Shown here piece by piece: positions 54,453 through 64,000 of a stretch of DNA of 64,000 nt. The position numbers were made by a program, and so were the translations under genes. Origin of the DNA: Thinopyrum elongatum (Eukaryota > Streptophyta > Magnoliopsida > Poales > Poaceae); the NCBI GenBank assembly GCA_011799875.1, contig CM022301.1:210511888-210575887 (forward strand), in the 5' to 3' direction. Every line of letters starts with the position of its first letter. Position 1 is the stretch's first letter. The notes beneath the pieces were generated by a model. That model saw only the letters and a program-made list of their open reading frames with translations. It was not told the DNA's origin and made no database searches.

Positions 54453-56647
54453 TTAAGTGGCCTTTGGGAGTCTGCAGCTAGCTCCACAGCATTCACCTCA
54501 CGCGCCCACTGCTTGAGCCGGCGATGAGAGGAGTGCAAAGATGCACCCCCATCAATATACATGGCTTCGGTTGCCTTCTGGAATTCTTGCTCGCTGGTTT
54601 CTTCTTCATCCTCCTCATCACTCCCATCATCTCCTTCTTTCTTCTCATGGCCTCTAGCAGGTTTTTCCTTTTGTTGTGGGGCCTTGCCGTGGCGGCCCCC
54701 TCTACCACCACGGCATTTTCTTCCAACACCCTCTTGGTCTCTCTCCCTATCACGCTTCTCGTATTGAGCCTTTTTTTTCTTAACAAGCAGCTCAACTTGG
54801 TGGCACTCTTGGAGGTCATGACCTTTGGTGCGGTGGATTTTGCAGTATGGCACATCGGATTTCCCGGCTTTCTCTGCTGCCACGGCCTCCCGGCAATCAG
54901 CGCACGTGGCAGCTCCCTTGTCGAGGTCCTCGTTTTTGGCGTTCTTGCCGGCGCTGAGATCACCAGAGCTCTCAACGGCCAATACTGTTTTCTCTTTGCC
55001 TTTCCTATTGAGCCTCCAACTTCTCCTCTTCGGGTTGGTAGCCTCGTCGTCATCATCTAAATCAATCTGGATGCCAGCCTCCTCTCCGGGGAGTCGCCTT
55101 CCTTCCTCAGCCCGAGCACACTTATCCGCCAAGGTATACAATTCGTTAACGGTCTTGGGCAGCCGGACATTCATTTTGGCTCGCATCCTCCTGTTGCGCA
55201 TGTTTGAATGGAACGTGACAATCACAACTGCTGGGTGTATCTCTGGGATGTTACGGTGCACTCGACTGAACCTCTGGATATATTTACGCAAGCCCTTCCC
55301 TTCCTTCTGTGGAAGGACTTGCAAGTCACTGGGCTGTCCAGGCTCTTGGTGTCCACCCGTGAAGGCGCCAACAAATTCATTACACAAGTCAGCCGATGAT
55401 GAAATGAAGTTTTCTGGCAGGTGCATCAGCCATGATCTCACATTTGGCTTGAGCACCAAAGGGAAATAATTGGCGAACACCTTCTCATCTCTGCCCCGGC
55501 GGCTTGAACGACAATCGTGTAAATGTCCAAAACCTTTGCCGGGTTTAACTTTCTGTCGTATTTCTCTGGCAATTTAGGCTTAAAGGCTCGGACAGATGGC
55601 CAGCAGACCTGCCGCAGCTCACGAGTGAAGGCAGGGCACCCAACCTCGTAAGGCAAGTACCCGCCGACACTAGGCGCGGGTTCGTCAATGTCTGGGCCAT
55701 TGCATCTCTTAGATTGAAGGTGTGCTTCCCGGCGTCGCTCTATGGTGACGCACGCGTCTTCTTTTCGCCGGTCTTCTAGGACCCGCTGCTGATCTTGGTG
55801 GGTTTGCGGGCCAGACAAAGCCATCGACATCTCATCAGGCTCATTGACACATTGAGTCAGCCTCTGGGCTTGCTATCGCAAAGGGGACTGGACTGTTGGT
55901 GTAGCCCACTCGACACGGCCGTCAGTCCGGGCCGCCGTCATCGTCCGCGGGTGTCGCGACGGCTCCGCATGCTGCAATTTACTGGCTTCAGCAAAGCCGA
56001 GCAAGCTTTGGATAGTGGCCCTCCAGTCATCCATCTTGTCAGCCACCGGTGGAAAATTCAACAGGAGTTGGGCCTGCGCCATTGCCTCCAAGGCCGTGCT
56101 TGGCATGGCTAAATGAGGCAAACCGCGACGTTGCTCGACTCCTGGATGAACCAGCAGGAGCGTCGCCACATTCTTGCCACCGTGAACCGGTCGCCAAGGC
56201 CGTTTGGCAATGAGTGGGCCATGCTTGGGGGTCGACAGCCCCGTTCGGTTCCCCGTCCTGCCCGTTTTGCTCTGGGCAGGGTGTGCGCCTTGCAGCCGCG
56301 CCCGTGGTGGGTGCAGCTGGAGGATCGCGGCTTGCGCCGAAGTGGGTGTCGCTGTTGCGACTATGCCCGCTAGTGCAGCGGGGAGGTAGAGACTGGGTGT
56401 TACCTCCACCGACGGCTTCTGGGCCAAGCTCGTCAGGATGCTGCTGATGTTGCTCAGCCTCGGCGTCTCCTGCTCCGGCTTCGGCCACGGGGAACACAAC
56501 AACGGCGCCGCCCGCGCCGGTCGTGCCACCCGCGGTACCTGCATCATCCAACATCACCGTGGCACCTACGGTGTCCGCGGCTGCATGCGAGGGGGCCTTT
56601 GAAATGGAGGGGTGTGTGGTCACGCCGGGTTTCTTCTTGGGTGCCAT
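54344..56647 (-). pseudogene. RLG-T2 gag (several frames)
   Basis: Starts at ATG 56647 (MAPKKKPGVTT), about 100 bp inside the PBS. Pieces occupy 56647-56039, 56100-55873, 55830-55500 and 55480-54344. The capsid core is in the last two (PYEVGCPAFTRELRQV, NYFPLVLKPNVRSWLMHLPE, GKGLRKYIQRFSRVHRN), followed by a Cys/His cluster (CADC...CKIHRTKGHDLQEC) and an acidic end (DDGSDEEDEEETSEQEF). Breaks: a TAG near 55875 at a T3 Gln position, and loss of one G in a G run near 55498. Confidence 0.8.
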
Positions 56648-56728
56648 GGAAGGAGAAGACGATGATGAAGATTGATGATGATGAAGATCGACGTGTTGTT
56701 CATAATTTCGGGTTCGCGCACATGATTC

Positions 56729-56747
56729 CCCCTACCTGCCACGCCAA
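56729..56747 (-). promoter_or_regulatory. RLG-T2 primer-binding site
   Basis: The minus strand reads TGGCGTGGCAGGTAGGGGG, close to the T3 site TGGCGCGCCAGGTAGGGGG at 58061. It lies four bases inside the LTR. Confidence 0.8.
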
Positions 56748-56750
56748 TGA

Positions 56751-57256
56751 TGTCGTGGGTGGACACGATCACCTATGGGGCCACGGGCCCCTTGTGGTTT
56801 GGCAGGGGGAGATCACGTTGCATAAAGAGCGGAGGCCATGAGGCAGCGCGACAACGAGACTCTGGTGGTTTTTACCCAGGTTCGGGCCACTGAGAAGCAT
56901 AAAACCCTACTCCTGCTTTGGTGGATTGGATGGAGGAACACGACGACACGCAGTTCTCAAGCCCGGCAAGATGGCCTCGGGGAGAGCTGCTACGCGAGTA
57001 CAAGTGTGTAAGGGTCCGAATACCTCTCTAGGTTGCCTCAGACCTCCTTTTATAGCTCAAGGGGTAACCATAGTGGCAAAACAGACATTATCTTGTGATT
57101 AGATAGCCAACGGTGCTATCATACCTAACTCTAGCACTTTGGACAAAATGCCATAAATGCTACCTTAGGTGGCGTGCGGGGGTGCATCCTCGGCAAGCTT
57201 ATATCGCCGCTTAACCATCTTCTGCTTATCATATTGACACCCTCTGGACGGGTGTC
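56751..57256 (-). repeat. RLG-T2 5' LTR, portion before the T3 insertion
   Basis: Matches 46917 onwards for 506 bp up to GACGGGTGTC, where RLG-T3 begins. The remainder lies beyond the window. GTGTC (57252-57256) is the likely T3 TSD. Confidence 0.85.
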
Positions 57257-58056
57257 TGTCGGTGTACTAAATATTGGGCCTTTAGTACCCCGTACTTGTG
57301 CACGGGCAGTTGTAGCCATACCTGTGGCAAGGCTTGTCGGGGAACAGCTGAAGATTTATCCAAGGTTATCAAAGAGACATTCAAGCCAAGGGTGAGAAGA
57401 TAAGGAGAACTGAAGACCAGAGGCTCGGCTCCCGGCAAGATCTTACCGGGGTAGCCTGCGGAGCCCAGCAAGATTCGCACCCCGGCAAGGTTCCGACACT
57501 GTGCCACCGCTCCAGCGCAGCGACCAGCCTGGCATTCTGGTCCCATCTCTGGATGCGTGGCAATGCGCTAGTGGAGGCGAGCTTAAGTGGTGCTGATGGG
57601 ATGGCCCCTTTTTCTATCCCCAAGAAAGTAGGGACACCTAAACGGACACCTCACGGTGCATTAAATGCATTTGTCCTAAACCGCCAGTGGTTAGGTATGA
57701 TAACCCTGTAGCTACTTTACACCTCGCGTATGAACAGTTTGCCACTGTGGTGACCCCTTTGAGCATATAAAAGGAGGCCCAAGGCAACTGCTACAGGGGG
57801 GAGGAGGAGAACACTCTCGGCCCATTCTGCATGTGTAGCTGCTGCATGAACACCCTGTTCATTGCAAGCGCTCCAAGAACTGGGACGAAAACACCGATAA
57901 TAAACTAAAGCAGGAGTAGGGTTTTACGCTGATCAGCGACCCGAACCTGGGTAAAAATCCCCTCGCGTTGATCATCGGTTCTGCTCTTTGTGCATACCTC
58001 TCTCCCTGCCGAACCGTAAGGGGTCCTTTGGATCCCATAGGTGTCGTACGCCGACA
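57257..58056 (+). repeat. RLG-T3 5' LTR
   Basis: 800 bp with matching ends TGTCGG...CCGACA. TATA box TATAAAAGG at 57765-57773. Its last ~80 bp (CCTGCCGAACCGTAAGGGGTCC...) are recognisably related to the corresponding end of the T2 LTR, but most of the LTR differs. Confidence 0.88.
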
Positions 58057-58060
58057 TCTT

Positions 58061-58079
58061 TGGCGCGCCAGGTAGGGGG
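58061..58079 (+). promoter_or_regulatory. RLG-T3 primer-binding site
   Basis: TGGCGCGCCAGGTAGGGGG, four bases inside the LTR. It begins with the TGG expected of a tRNA-CCA complement; the tRNA was not identified. Confidence 0.82.
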
Positions 58080-58141
58080 GCGAGGTTGCGCGAACCTAAT
58101 CCGGTGATTAGCGTGTCAGTTTCTTCACCGTCTTTGTCATC

Positions 58142-60228
58142 ATGCCACCTAAGAAGAAGGGTGCGGCAGCGGTTGTTCCGTCTACGTCCGCCTTGCCCGT
58201 GCCTACTCGGACGGGTGACGGCGTGGATGCAGAAGATGGAGGTTTAGAGCCTCCACCGCGTTCTGGTGATCCGAGCCAGGCGAGCGGCATCGTTCGCAGC
58301 AGCGACGGCAACCCGCACGCCGCTAGATCTAGAGATGGAGCCGTGCTGCCTACGGGCGGCGCAGCGAACTCCAGAGATCGGAGGACACCTTCTAAGACTC
58401 TCACGCTGGCGCAAGCGTTGCGGCCTTCCCAGGTCGCACGCGACGAGCAGCGCCGTGGCGTTGGTGGTTCTGAACGTCCCCATGGAAAGACTTCTGCGTA
58501 TTGATCCCAAGGTGCGCAGGCCAAGCATGCACGCCGAACTGCCGGTGGAAGTGGCGCGCGGTCGCGTGATCGTGACGGTGCTCCTTCTAACACTGTTAGG
58601 AGTCAGAGCACCTCATGTACCTCGCACCTATCACCGCCGCCTACGCCAGCGAAAGCTTTGGCACGTGCGCAGCTGCTCCTCGATTTCCCTCCTGCTCCGG
58701 AGAAGATGGAGGAGTGGCGATCTACTATCCAGAGCCTCATCGGCTTCGTCAGCAAGGATGGGTCGCAGCCCGCGGGGCCCTCGCGGCAGTGGTCTATCGA
58801 TCCGACGCGAGCCAATGGTGAGAAGACTGGAGGCGGTGCGACCATGGTGCACTCCCCTCCACGACAGCAGCAGCGGTCGTCAACCCGGCGGACTGACGGC
58901 CGTGATGACGATTCCATGGCATCATCTGATCCGCGGATGCGCCGCGATCAGCGTCAAGTTCTTCAGGAACAAAGCAAAGAAGACGCTCGAACCTCCATCG
59001 AGCGGCGATGGGAGGCGCGTCATCAGTCCGATAAACGCGCAGGGCCTACTGTCGACAAGCCTGCGCCGGGGCACGTAGGCAACTTGCCCTATGAGGTAGG
59101 TTGTCCAGCGTTTACCCATGAGCTGCGGCGAGTCCAGTGGCCCAACTCCCGAACGTTCAAACCAGAGGTCCCGGAGAAATTTGACGGCAAGACTCACCCC
59201 TCGGAGTTCTTGAGCATCTACACCATTGTGGTGCAGGCTGCCGGGGGCCGAGATGACAAGATACTTGCCAACTACTTCCCGTTGGTGCTCAAACCCAACG
59301 TCAGGTCGTGGTTGATGCATTTGCCGGAGAATTCCATTTCTTCTTGGTCAGATCTGTGCCATCAGTTTGTTGGCGCCTTTGTTGGAGGCCACCAAGCTCC
59401 TGGCCAAGAGAGTGATTTGCATCTCCTCCCTCAAAAGGAGGGTGAGCCCCACGCAAGTTTATCCAGAGATTTAGCCGAGTGCAGTACAATATTCCAGACG
59501 TTCATCCTGCCGCTGTTGTTAGCACGTTTCATCAGAACGTGCATAACCGCAAAATGCGCGAAGAGCTGGCGATGAACAAGGTCAGGAGTATTGCCGAGCT
59601 TTACGCTTTGGCTGACAAGTGCGCTCGAGCTGAAGAAGGGAGGAAACTCCCTGGCGAGGGTGTTAGCCCAGGGGGTGAATCAGAAGATGAAGACGCTGCA
59701 ACCCCGCCAAAGAAAGGTCGGCGGTGGAACAAGAAGCGCAGAGGCAAGGCCGTGCTTGCTGTCGAGGAATCCGGCAACCCCGGCACCGCCAAGAAGGCCA
59801 AGGTTGACGAACCCGGCAAGGAAGTTGCTGGGTGCGCCTCCTGCCAGGCCTTGGTGGCTGCCGACAAGTCGAAAAGCTCCGGCAAACAGTATTGCAAGAT
59901 TCATCGCACCAAGGGCCACGATCTCCAAAACTGCCGGCAAGTTGAGCAGCTTGTCGAGAAGCAGAGAGCTGAGTACAAAAGACGAGACAAGGAGAAGGCC
60001 CAGGACGGCGCTGAGGGATCTAGCAAGAAGCGTGGTGGCCAAGGAGCCCGCCGCGGCAAGGCTAAGCAACAGAAGGAGAGGCCCGCCCGAGGCCGCGACA
60101 AGGACGAGGGAGGCGATGATGATGAAGAAGACGACGAATCCAGTGAGCACGAGTTTCAGAAAGCCACAGAGGCCATGTGTATTGACGGGGGAGCCTCTTT
60201 GCATTCTTCTCATCGCCGACTTAAATAG
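58142..60228 (+). pseudogene. RLG-T3 gag
   Basis: ATG 58142 (MPPKKKGAAAVV). A TGA at 58502-58504 interrupts the frame, which then stays open through the capsid core (AQLLLDFPPAPEKMEEW, PYEVGCPAFTHELRRV, NYFPLVLKPNVRSWLMHLPE). Loss of one base near 59448 moves coding to the frame of 59479-60228 (CARAEEGRKLPGEG, CASCQALVAADK, CKIHRTKGHDLQNC, acidic SSEHEFQKATEAM). A TAG at 60226-60228 replaces the Gln seen in T2 (LKQWAREV). Apart from these three lesions gag is complete. Confidence 0.85.
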
Positions 60229-62115
60229 TGGGTGCGTGAGGTTAATGCAACGGAGCCATCGTTTGATGCACGCAAACCTTTAAAGTGGTCCAACACGACT
60301 ATCATTTTTGACGTCGAGGATCACCCTGATCGCACAACTGCGGTCGGGTGTTTGCCCTTGTTGGTCTCACCAACAATCCGCAACCTCAAGGTGACAAAAA
60401 TGCTAGTTGATGGTGGGGCCAGGCTGAACTTAATCTCGCCGGACGTGCTCAAGAAGCTGCAAATTCCTGATGAAGATCTCGAGGAAACGGGCACGTTTCA
60501 GGGGATCAATCCAGAAAGGACCCAGCCAAAAGGCAAGATTATGCTACCGGTAACATTTGGTAGCGAGCTCAACTATAGGACAGAGAAGGTAGTGTTTGAT
60601 TTCGCCAAGATCCCTATGTCCTACAATGGGATCCTTGGCCGCCCAGCGCTGGCTAAGTTCATGGCGACATCACACTATGCGTATAATGTGTTGAAGATGC
60701 CCGGACCGATAAGTGTCATCACTATCCACTCTGACAAGAAGGATGCACTTATCTACACCGACCAACTATACCGGGAGGCTGCTGCAGCACCTGCCGTCAA
60801 GGCATCTACTCCTGCCGCTGGAACTCCCGGGGGGAAGAAGAAGAAGACCGGCAAGATCTCTGGCGCAAACCCCGGCAAGCGCACCTCTTCGGAGTGCTGC
60901 GCTTCCGTTGAGGACGCACCAGAGAGTTCCACCGGCAAGAACAAGAAGTCCAAGGCTGCTCCACCAGAGATCAAGAAGGTGCCCGTCAAGGAGGACGGAA
61001 CAGGAGGAACTTTCACCATAAGTTCCACCCTAGATGACAAATATGAAAGCGCGCTCGTTGCCTTCCTGCGGGCGAATGTCGACGTGTTTGCATGGCAACC
61101 GTCTGACATCCCTGATGTTCCCAGGGAGGTAATTAAGCACCACCTTGCTGTCTGTCCTCACGCGCGGCCCGTCAAGCAGAGGGTCAGGAAGCAAGCCTTG
61201 GAGCAGCAAGAATTCATTGCCGAAGAAATCAGGAAGCTAGAGGCGGCAGGCTTGGTCAGAGGAGTGCTTCACCCAACGTGGTTGCCCAATCCGGTTGTAG
61301 TGCGCAAGGCGAATGGGAAATGGAGGCTGTGTATTGATTATACAGACATCAATAAAGTTTGTCCAAAAGATCCTTTCCCCTTGCCGCGCATCGACCAGAT
61401 TGTGGACTCCACTGCTGGTTGTGACCTACTGTCGTTCCTTGATGCCTACTCGGGATATCATCAGATCTTCATGGCAAATGAAGATGAAGAAAAGACCGCA
61501 TTTATCACCCCATGTGGTACTTATTGCTTTATACGGATGCCTTTCGGGTTGAAAAGTGCTGGCTCTACATTTGCGAGAGCGGTCCAAATTGGTTTTGAAC
61601 CTCAGCTACATAGAAATATGGAAGCGTACATGGATGACATAGTGGTCAAAACCAAGGATAAAGCGACGCTCATACAAGATCTAGAAGAAACATTTACAAA
61701 TCTGCGCAAGATCAATTTAAAGCTTAATCCTGAGAAGTGTGTGTTTGGCGTCCCTTCCGGCAAGCTTCTCGAGTTCTTTATATCTCAGCGTGGGATCGAA
61801 GCGAATCTCGACAAGATCAAAGCTATTGAGCAGATTGAAGCACCAAGACGCGTCAAGGATGTACGTCGTCTTGCCGGCTGCGTTGCTGCCCTAAGCAAGT
61901 TCATCTCCAAATCCGCTGAGCGCGCCCTGCCCTTTTTCAAAATTTTGAAGAAGGCAGGTCCAATGAGATGGACTCCGGAAGCGGAGGCAGCGTTGCAAGA
62001 TTTGAAGAGGTACCTCTCCTCTCCGCCGACGCTAGTCGCACCTAGGCCACAAGAGTCATTGTTGTTGTACCTAGCGGCAACGAATCAAGTGGTTAGTGCT
62101 GCGTTAGTAGCATAG
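60229..62115 (+). pseudogene. RLG-T3 protease and reverse transcriptase
   Basis: Continuous frame from the gag end: protease LVDGGARLNLI at about 60400, YNGILGRPALAKF, a linker, then RT with WRLCIDYTDINKVCPKDPFP, CFIRMPFGLKSAGSTFARA and YMDD at 61627-61638. The first RNase H begins before the TAG at 62113-62115 (VSAALVA then stop; T2 has Gln there). No frame change occurs anywhere in this piece. Confidence 0.88.
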
Positions 62116-63270
62116 AGAGAAGTTGACGAGGAGGCAATGGCAGCGGCAGGACCGTCAGGTGATGCGCCGGGATCTTCCCCGGCAAGGTCTGGTACCGGCA
62201 AGACAGGATCTGCGCAGTCAAAGGAATCAGTGCAAAAGAGGAAGATGGTGCAGCGTCCAGTTTATTTTGTCAGCTCCCTTTTACAGGGAGCTAGGTCAAG
62301 ATACTCTGGTGTGCAAAAGTTGCTCTTCGGCCTTCTCATGGCCTCGAGGAAGCTGCGCCATTATTTTCAGGCACATGAGATTACCGTCGTCACTCGCTTC
62401 CCGTTGTAGCGGATTTTGCGAAATCCAGAGGCAACCGGCAGGATTATGGAGTGGGCGTTGGAATTGTCAAGCTTTGGTCTCAAGTTTGAAAGCACTTCAG
62501 CAATTCAGAGCAGAGCCTTGGCGGAGTTCATTGCGGAATGGACCCCAACGCCAGACGAAGAGATTCAAGAAACGACTCTTCCCGGCAAGGAAACAGATCA
62601 AGAATGGATTATGTACTTTGACGGGGCTTTCTCGCTGCAAGGCACCGGTGCTGGCGTGCTGCTTGTCGCACCCACCGGAGAGCACCTCAAGTACGTAATT
62701 CAGATGCATTTTCCCTGGGAGAGCTCGACAAACAACACTACATAGTACAAAGGCCTACTTGCCGGTCTCAGGATCGCGGCAGACCTTGGTATCAAGAAGC
62801 TCATCATTAGAGGCGATTCGCAGCTTGTTGTCAGGCAAGTCAACAAAGATTATCAAAGTTCATTAATGCAAGCCTATGTGGATGAAGTGAGAAAAATGGA
62901 AGAGCGCTTTGACGGCCTGCAAACAAAGCACATTCCTCGTGCCGAAAATAGTATTGCAGATGACCTGTCAAAGCGCGCTGCCCTCAAGTTACCTGTGGAA
63001 CCAGGAACTTTTGTGCTCCATTTAACTCAGCCATCTGTAGCGCCATCAATGAGGCAAGAAAAGAGAAGGAAGTTGAATTCTGGTCAGTACTTTCCGGCAG
63101 AGCTCTCGGGAGCTGCCGACAAGGAAGTTGCCGGGATCAACGACAAGCCTGCCGGGGAACAACAGGCTCCAGCAGGGGCTCAGGCCCTTGCCGTCGAGAC
63201 AAACATTCCCCCGGCAGAAGAGATGCCTTTAGTCCTAGTTGTCGAGCCCCAGGCTCTAGCTTGGGCATAG
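62116..63270 (+). pseudogene. RLG-T3 RNase H domains
   Basis: Same frame as RT. End of the first RNase H (KLRHYFQAHEITVVTRFPL), then a TAG at 62407-62409, then the second RNase H with WIMYFDGAFSLQGTGAGVLL (Asp), a TAG at 62743-62745 replacing the catalytic-region Glu (T2: NNTAEYEGLL), IIRGDSQLVVRQV (Asp) and a long linker ending at TAG 63268-63270 (T2: WAQHIV). The loss of Glu would inactivate the second RNase H even by readthrough with Gln. Confidence 0.85.
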
Positions 63271-64000
63271 CCCATTGTCCATTTTCTTCAGACAGGAGAA
63301 CTCCCTGAGGAGCAGGAAGAAGCGGAAAAAGTAGCCCGTCAGTCTAGCATGTACCAGTTCATCGATGGCGTTGTGTACAGGAAGAGACTGAACGGTGTGA
63401 AATTGAAGTGTATTCCTTGGGAGGATGGACTGGAGCTGTTGGCAGAGATACATGGAGGCATATGTGGCTCTCACATAGGATCAAGAGCGCTTGTCGGAAA
63501 GGCATTCCGACAAGGTTTCTTTTGGCCCACTGCTCTCTAGGATGCAGCTGCACTAGTAACCAAGTGTGAAGCGTGCCCGTTTCATTCAAAGAAATCGCAT
63601 CAGCCAGCTCAAGCTCTTCAGACAATCCCTCTCTCCTGGCCATTTTCGGTCTGGGAGCTCGACATACTGGGCCCTTTTCCCCGTGCTACCGGGGGCTTTG
63701 AGTACTTGTACGTTGCAATCGACAAGTTCACAAAGTGGCCGGAGGTGGAAGCGGTGAGGAAGGTGACAGCACAATTAGCCGTCAAGTTCTTTAAAGGGAT
63801 AGTTTGCCGTTTCGGTGTGCCCAACAGGATCATTACCGACAACGGCACACAATTCACAAGTCGCACCTTCATGCAATACATCCAAGATCTTGGCGGCAAA
63901 ATCTGTTTTGCCTCTGTTGCTCACCCGAGAAGCAACGGCCAAGCGGAGAGGTCTAATGCTGAAGTGCTGCGCGGTCTTAGGACCAGGACTTTTGACAAGC
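63271..64000 (+). pseudogene. RLG-T3 integrase (continues beyond window)
   Basis: Same frame. HHCC zinc domain (EIHGGICGSHIGSRALVGK ... CEACPFHSKK), a TAG at 63538-63540 (T2: ALQDA), then the DDE core with LDILGPFP (first Asp), IITDNGTQF (second Asp) and HPRSNGQAERSNAE (Glu). All three catalytic residues are present. The window ends within the core. Confidence 0.86.

Larger units (their letters stand above)
46917..57256 (-). mobile_element. RLG-T2: Tat-type gypsy retrotransposon (right LTR interrupted by RLG-T3)
   Basis: Left (3') LTR 46917-47827, internal region 47828-56750, right (5') LTR from 56751, cut at 57256 by RLG-T3. Minus-strand order is gag, protease, RT, RNase H, a second archaeal-type RNase H, integrase; the extra RNase H marks the Tat lineage. 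The PBS is TGGCGTGGCAGGTAGGGGG. The antisense strand of the 3' region holds a B3-like gene. The two LTR stretches that can be compared differ at about 5% of positions by eye. Every pol module has at least one frame change or stop. Confidence 0.85.
57257..64000 (+). mobile_element. RLG-T3: Tat-type gypsy retrotransposon (runs off right edge)
   Basis: 5' LTR 57257-58056, PBS at 58061, then gag, protease, RT, RNase H, second RNase H and integrase on the plus strand to the end of the window. The proteins are close relatives of T2 but the element lies in the opposite orientation, inside the T2 LTR. The 3' part (where T2 has its antisense gene) and the 3' LTR are not in the window. Confidence 0.88.

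Overview
The window is plant nuclear DNA, most likely from a large grass genome of the Triticeae (wheat/barley/rye) type. The reasons are nested Ty3/gypsy retrotransposons (a centromeric-type chromovirus, Tat-type elements with a second RNase H, an Athila-type LTR with an Asp-tRNA-like primer site), a CACTA transposon with 'agtagcgcg' subterminal repeats, a Stowaway MITE with CTCCCTCCGT ends, GT-AG introns and very low host gene density. The species call is inference from family resemblance; no database was searched. Only one apparently intact host gene is visible: a two-exon nepenthesin-type aspartic protease at 21866-23444 (minus).

Layout from left to right. 1-850 is part of a minus-strand LTR whose upstream region carries a cluster of short TCGGTnnGACCGA inverted repeats. 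1338-2360 (minus) is an N-terminal Mutator-like (MULE) protein fragment whose host region resumes at 20781-21700. That region was split by RLG-1, a non-autonomous LTR retrotransposon at 2769-20775 (minus, TSD CCTAG). RLG-1 carries, on its antisense strand, a multi-exon gene with its own TATA box (3865-18413, plus). That gene is in turn split by an 11.3-kb centromeric-type (CRM-like) element at 6042-17334 (minus, TSD TCAAT), which has four near-identical LTRs and three truncated internal regions.

After the protease gene comes a decayed CACTA region (about 23878-34994, plus) with TNP2 transposase, a Ptta/En/Spm protein, an Ulp1-like domain without its cysteine and a small RNase H1-type hybrid-binding-domain ORF. 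34995-37184 holds degenerate repeats, a LINE reverse-transcriptase scrap and a 63-bp minisatellite. 37185-42376 is a TSD-bounded 5.2-kb sequence without coding domains, read as a giant solo LTR. 42422-43190 is an unknown broken gene and 43586-44455 a ~210-bp tandem array.

The right end is a nest running off the window: an Athila-like element (from 44458), split at 46917 by a Tat-type element RLG-T2 (minus, 46917 to at least 57256), whose right LTR is split by a related Tat-type element RLG-T3 (plus, from 57257). T2 carries an antisense B3-like ORF with its own TATA box and a strong start context. T3 has an open gag-pol frame from 59479 to 64000 broken only by six TAG codons, five of them at glutamine positions.

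Two themes stand out. Two different retrotransposon families each carry an antisense, separately promoted accessory gene. The centromeric-type element looks like a single integration of a multi-LTR concatemer.
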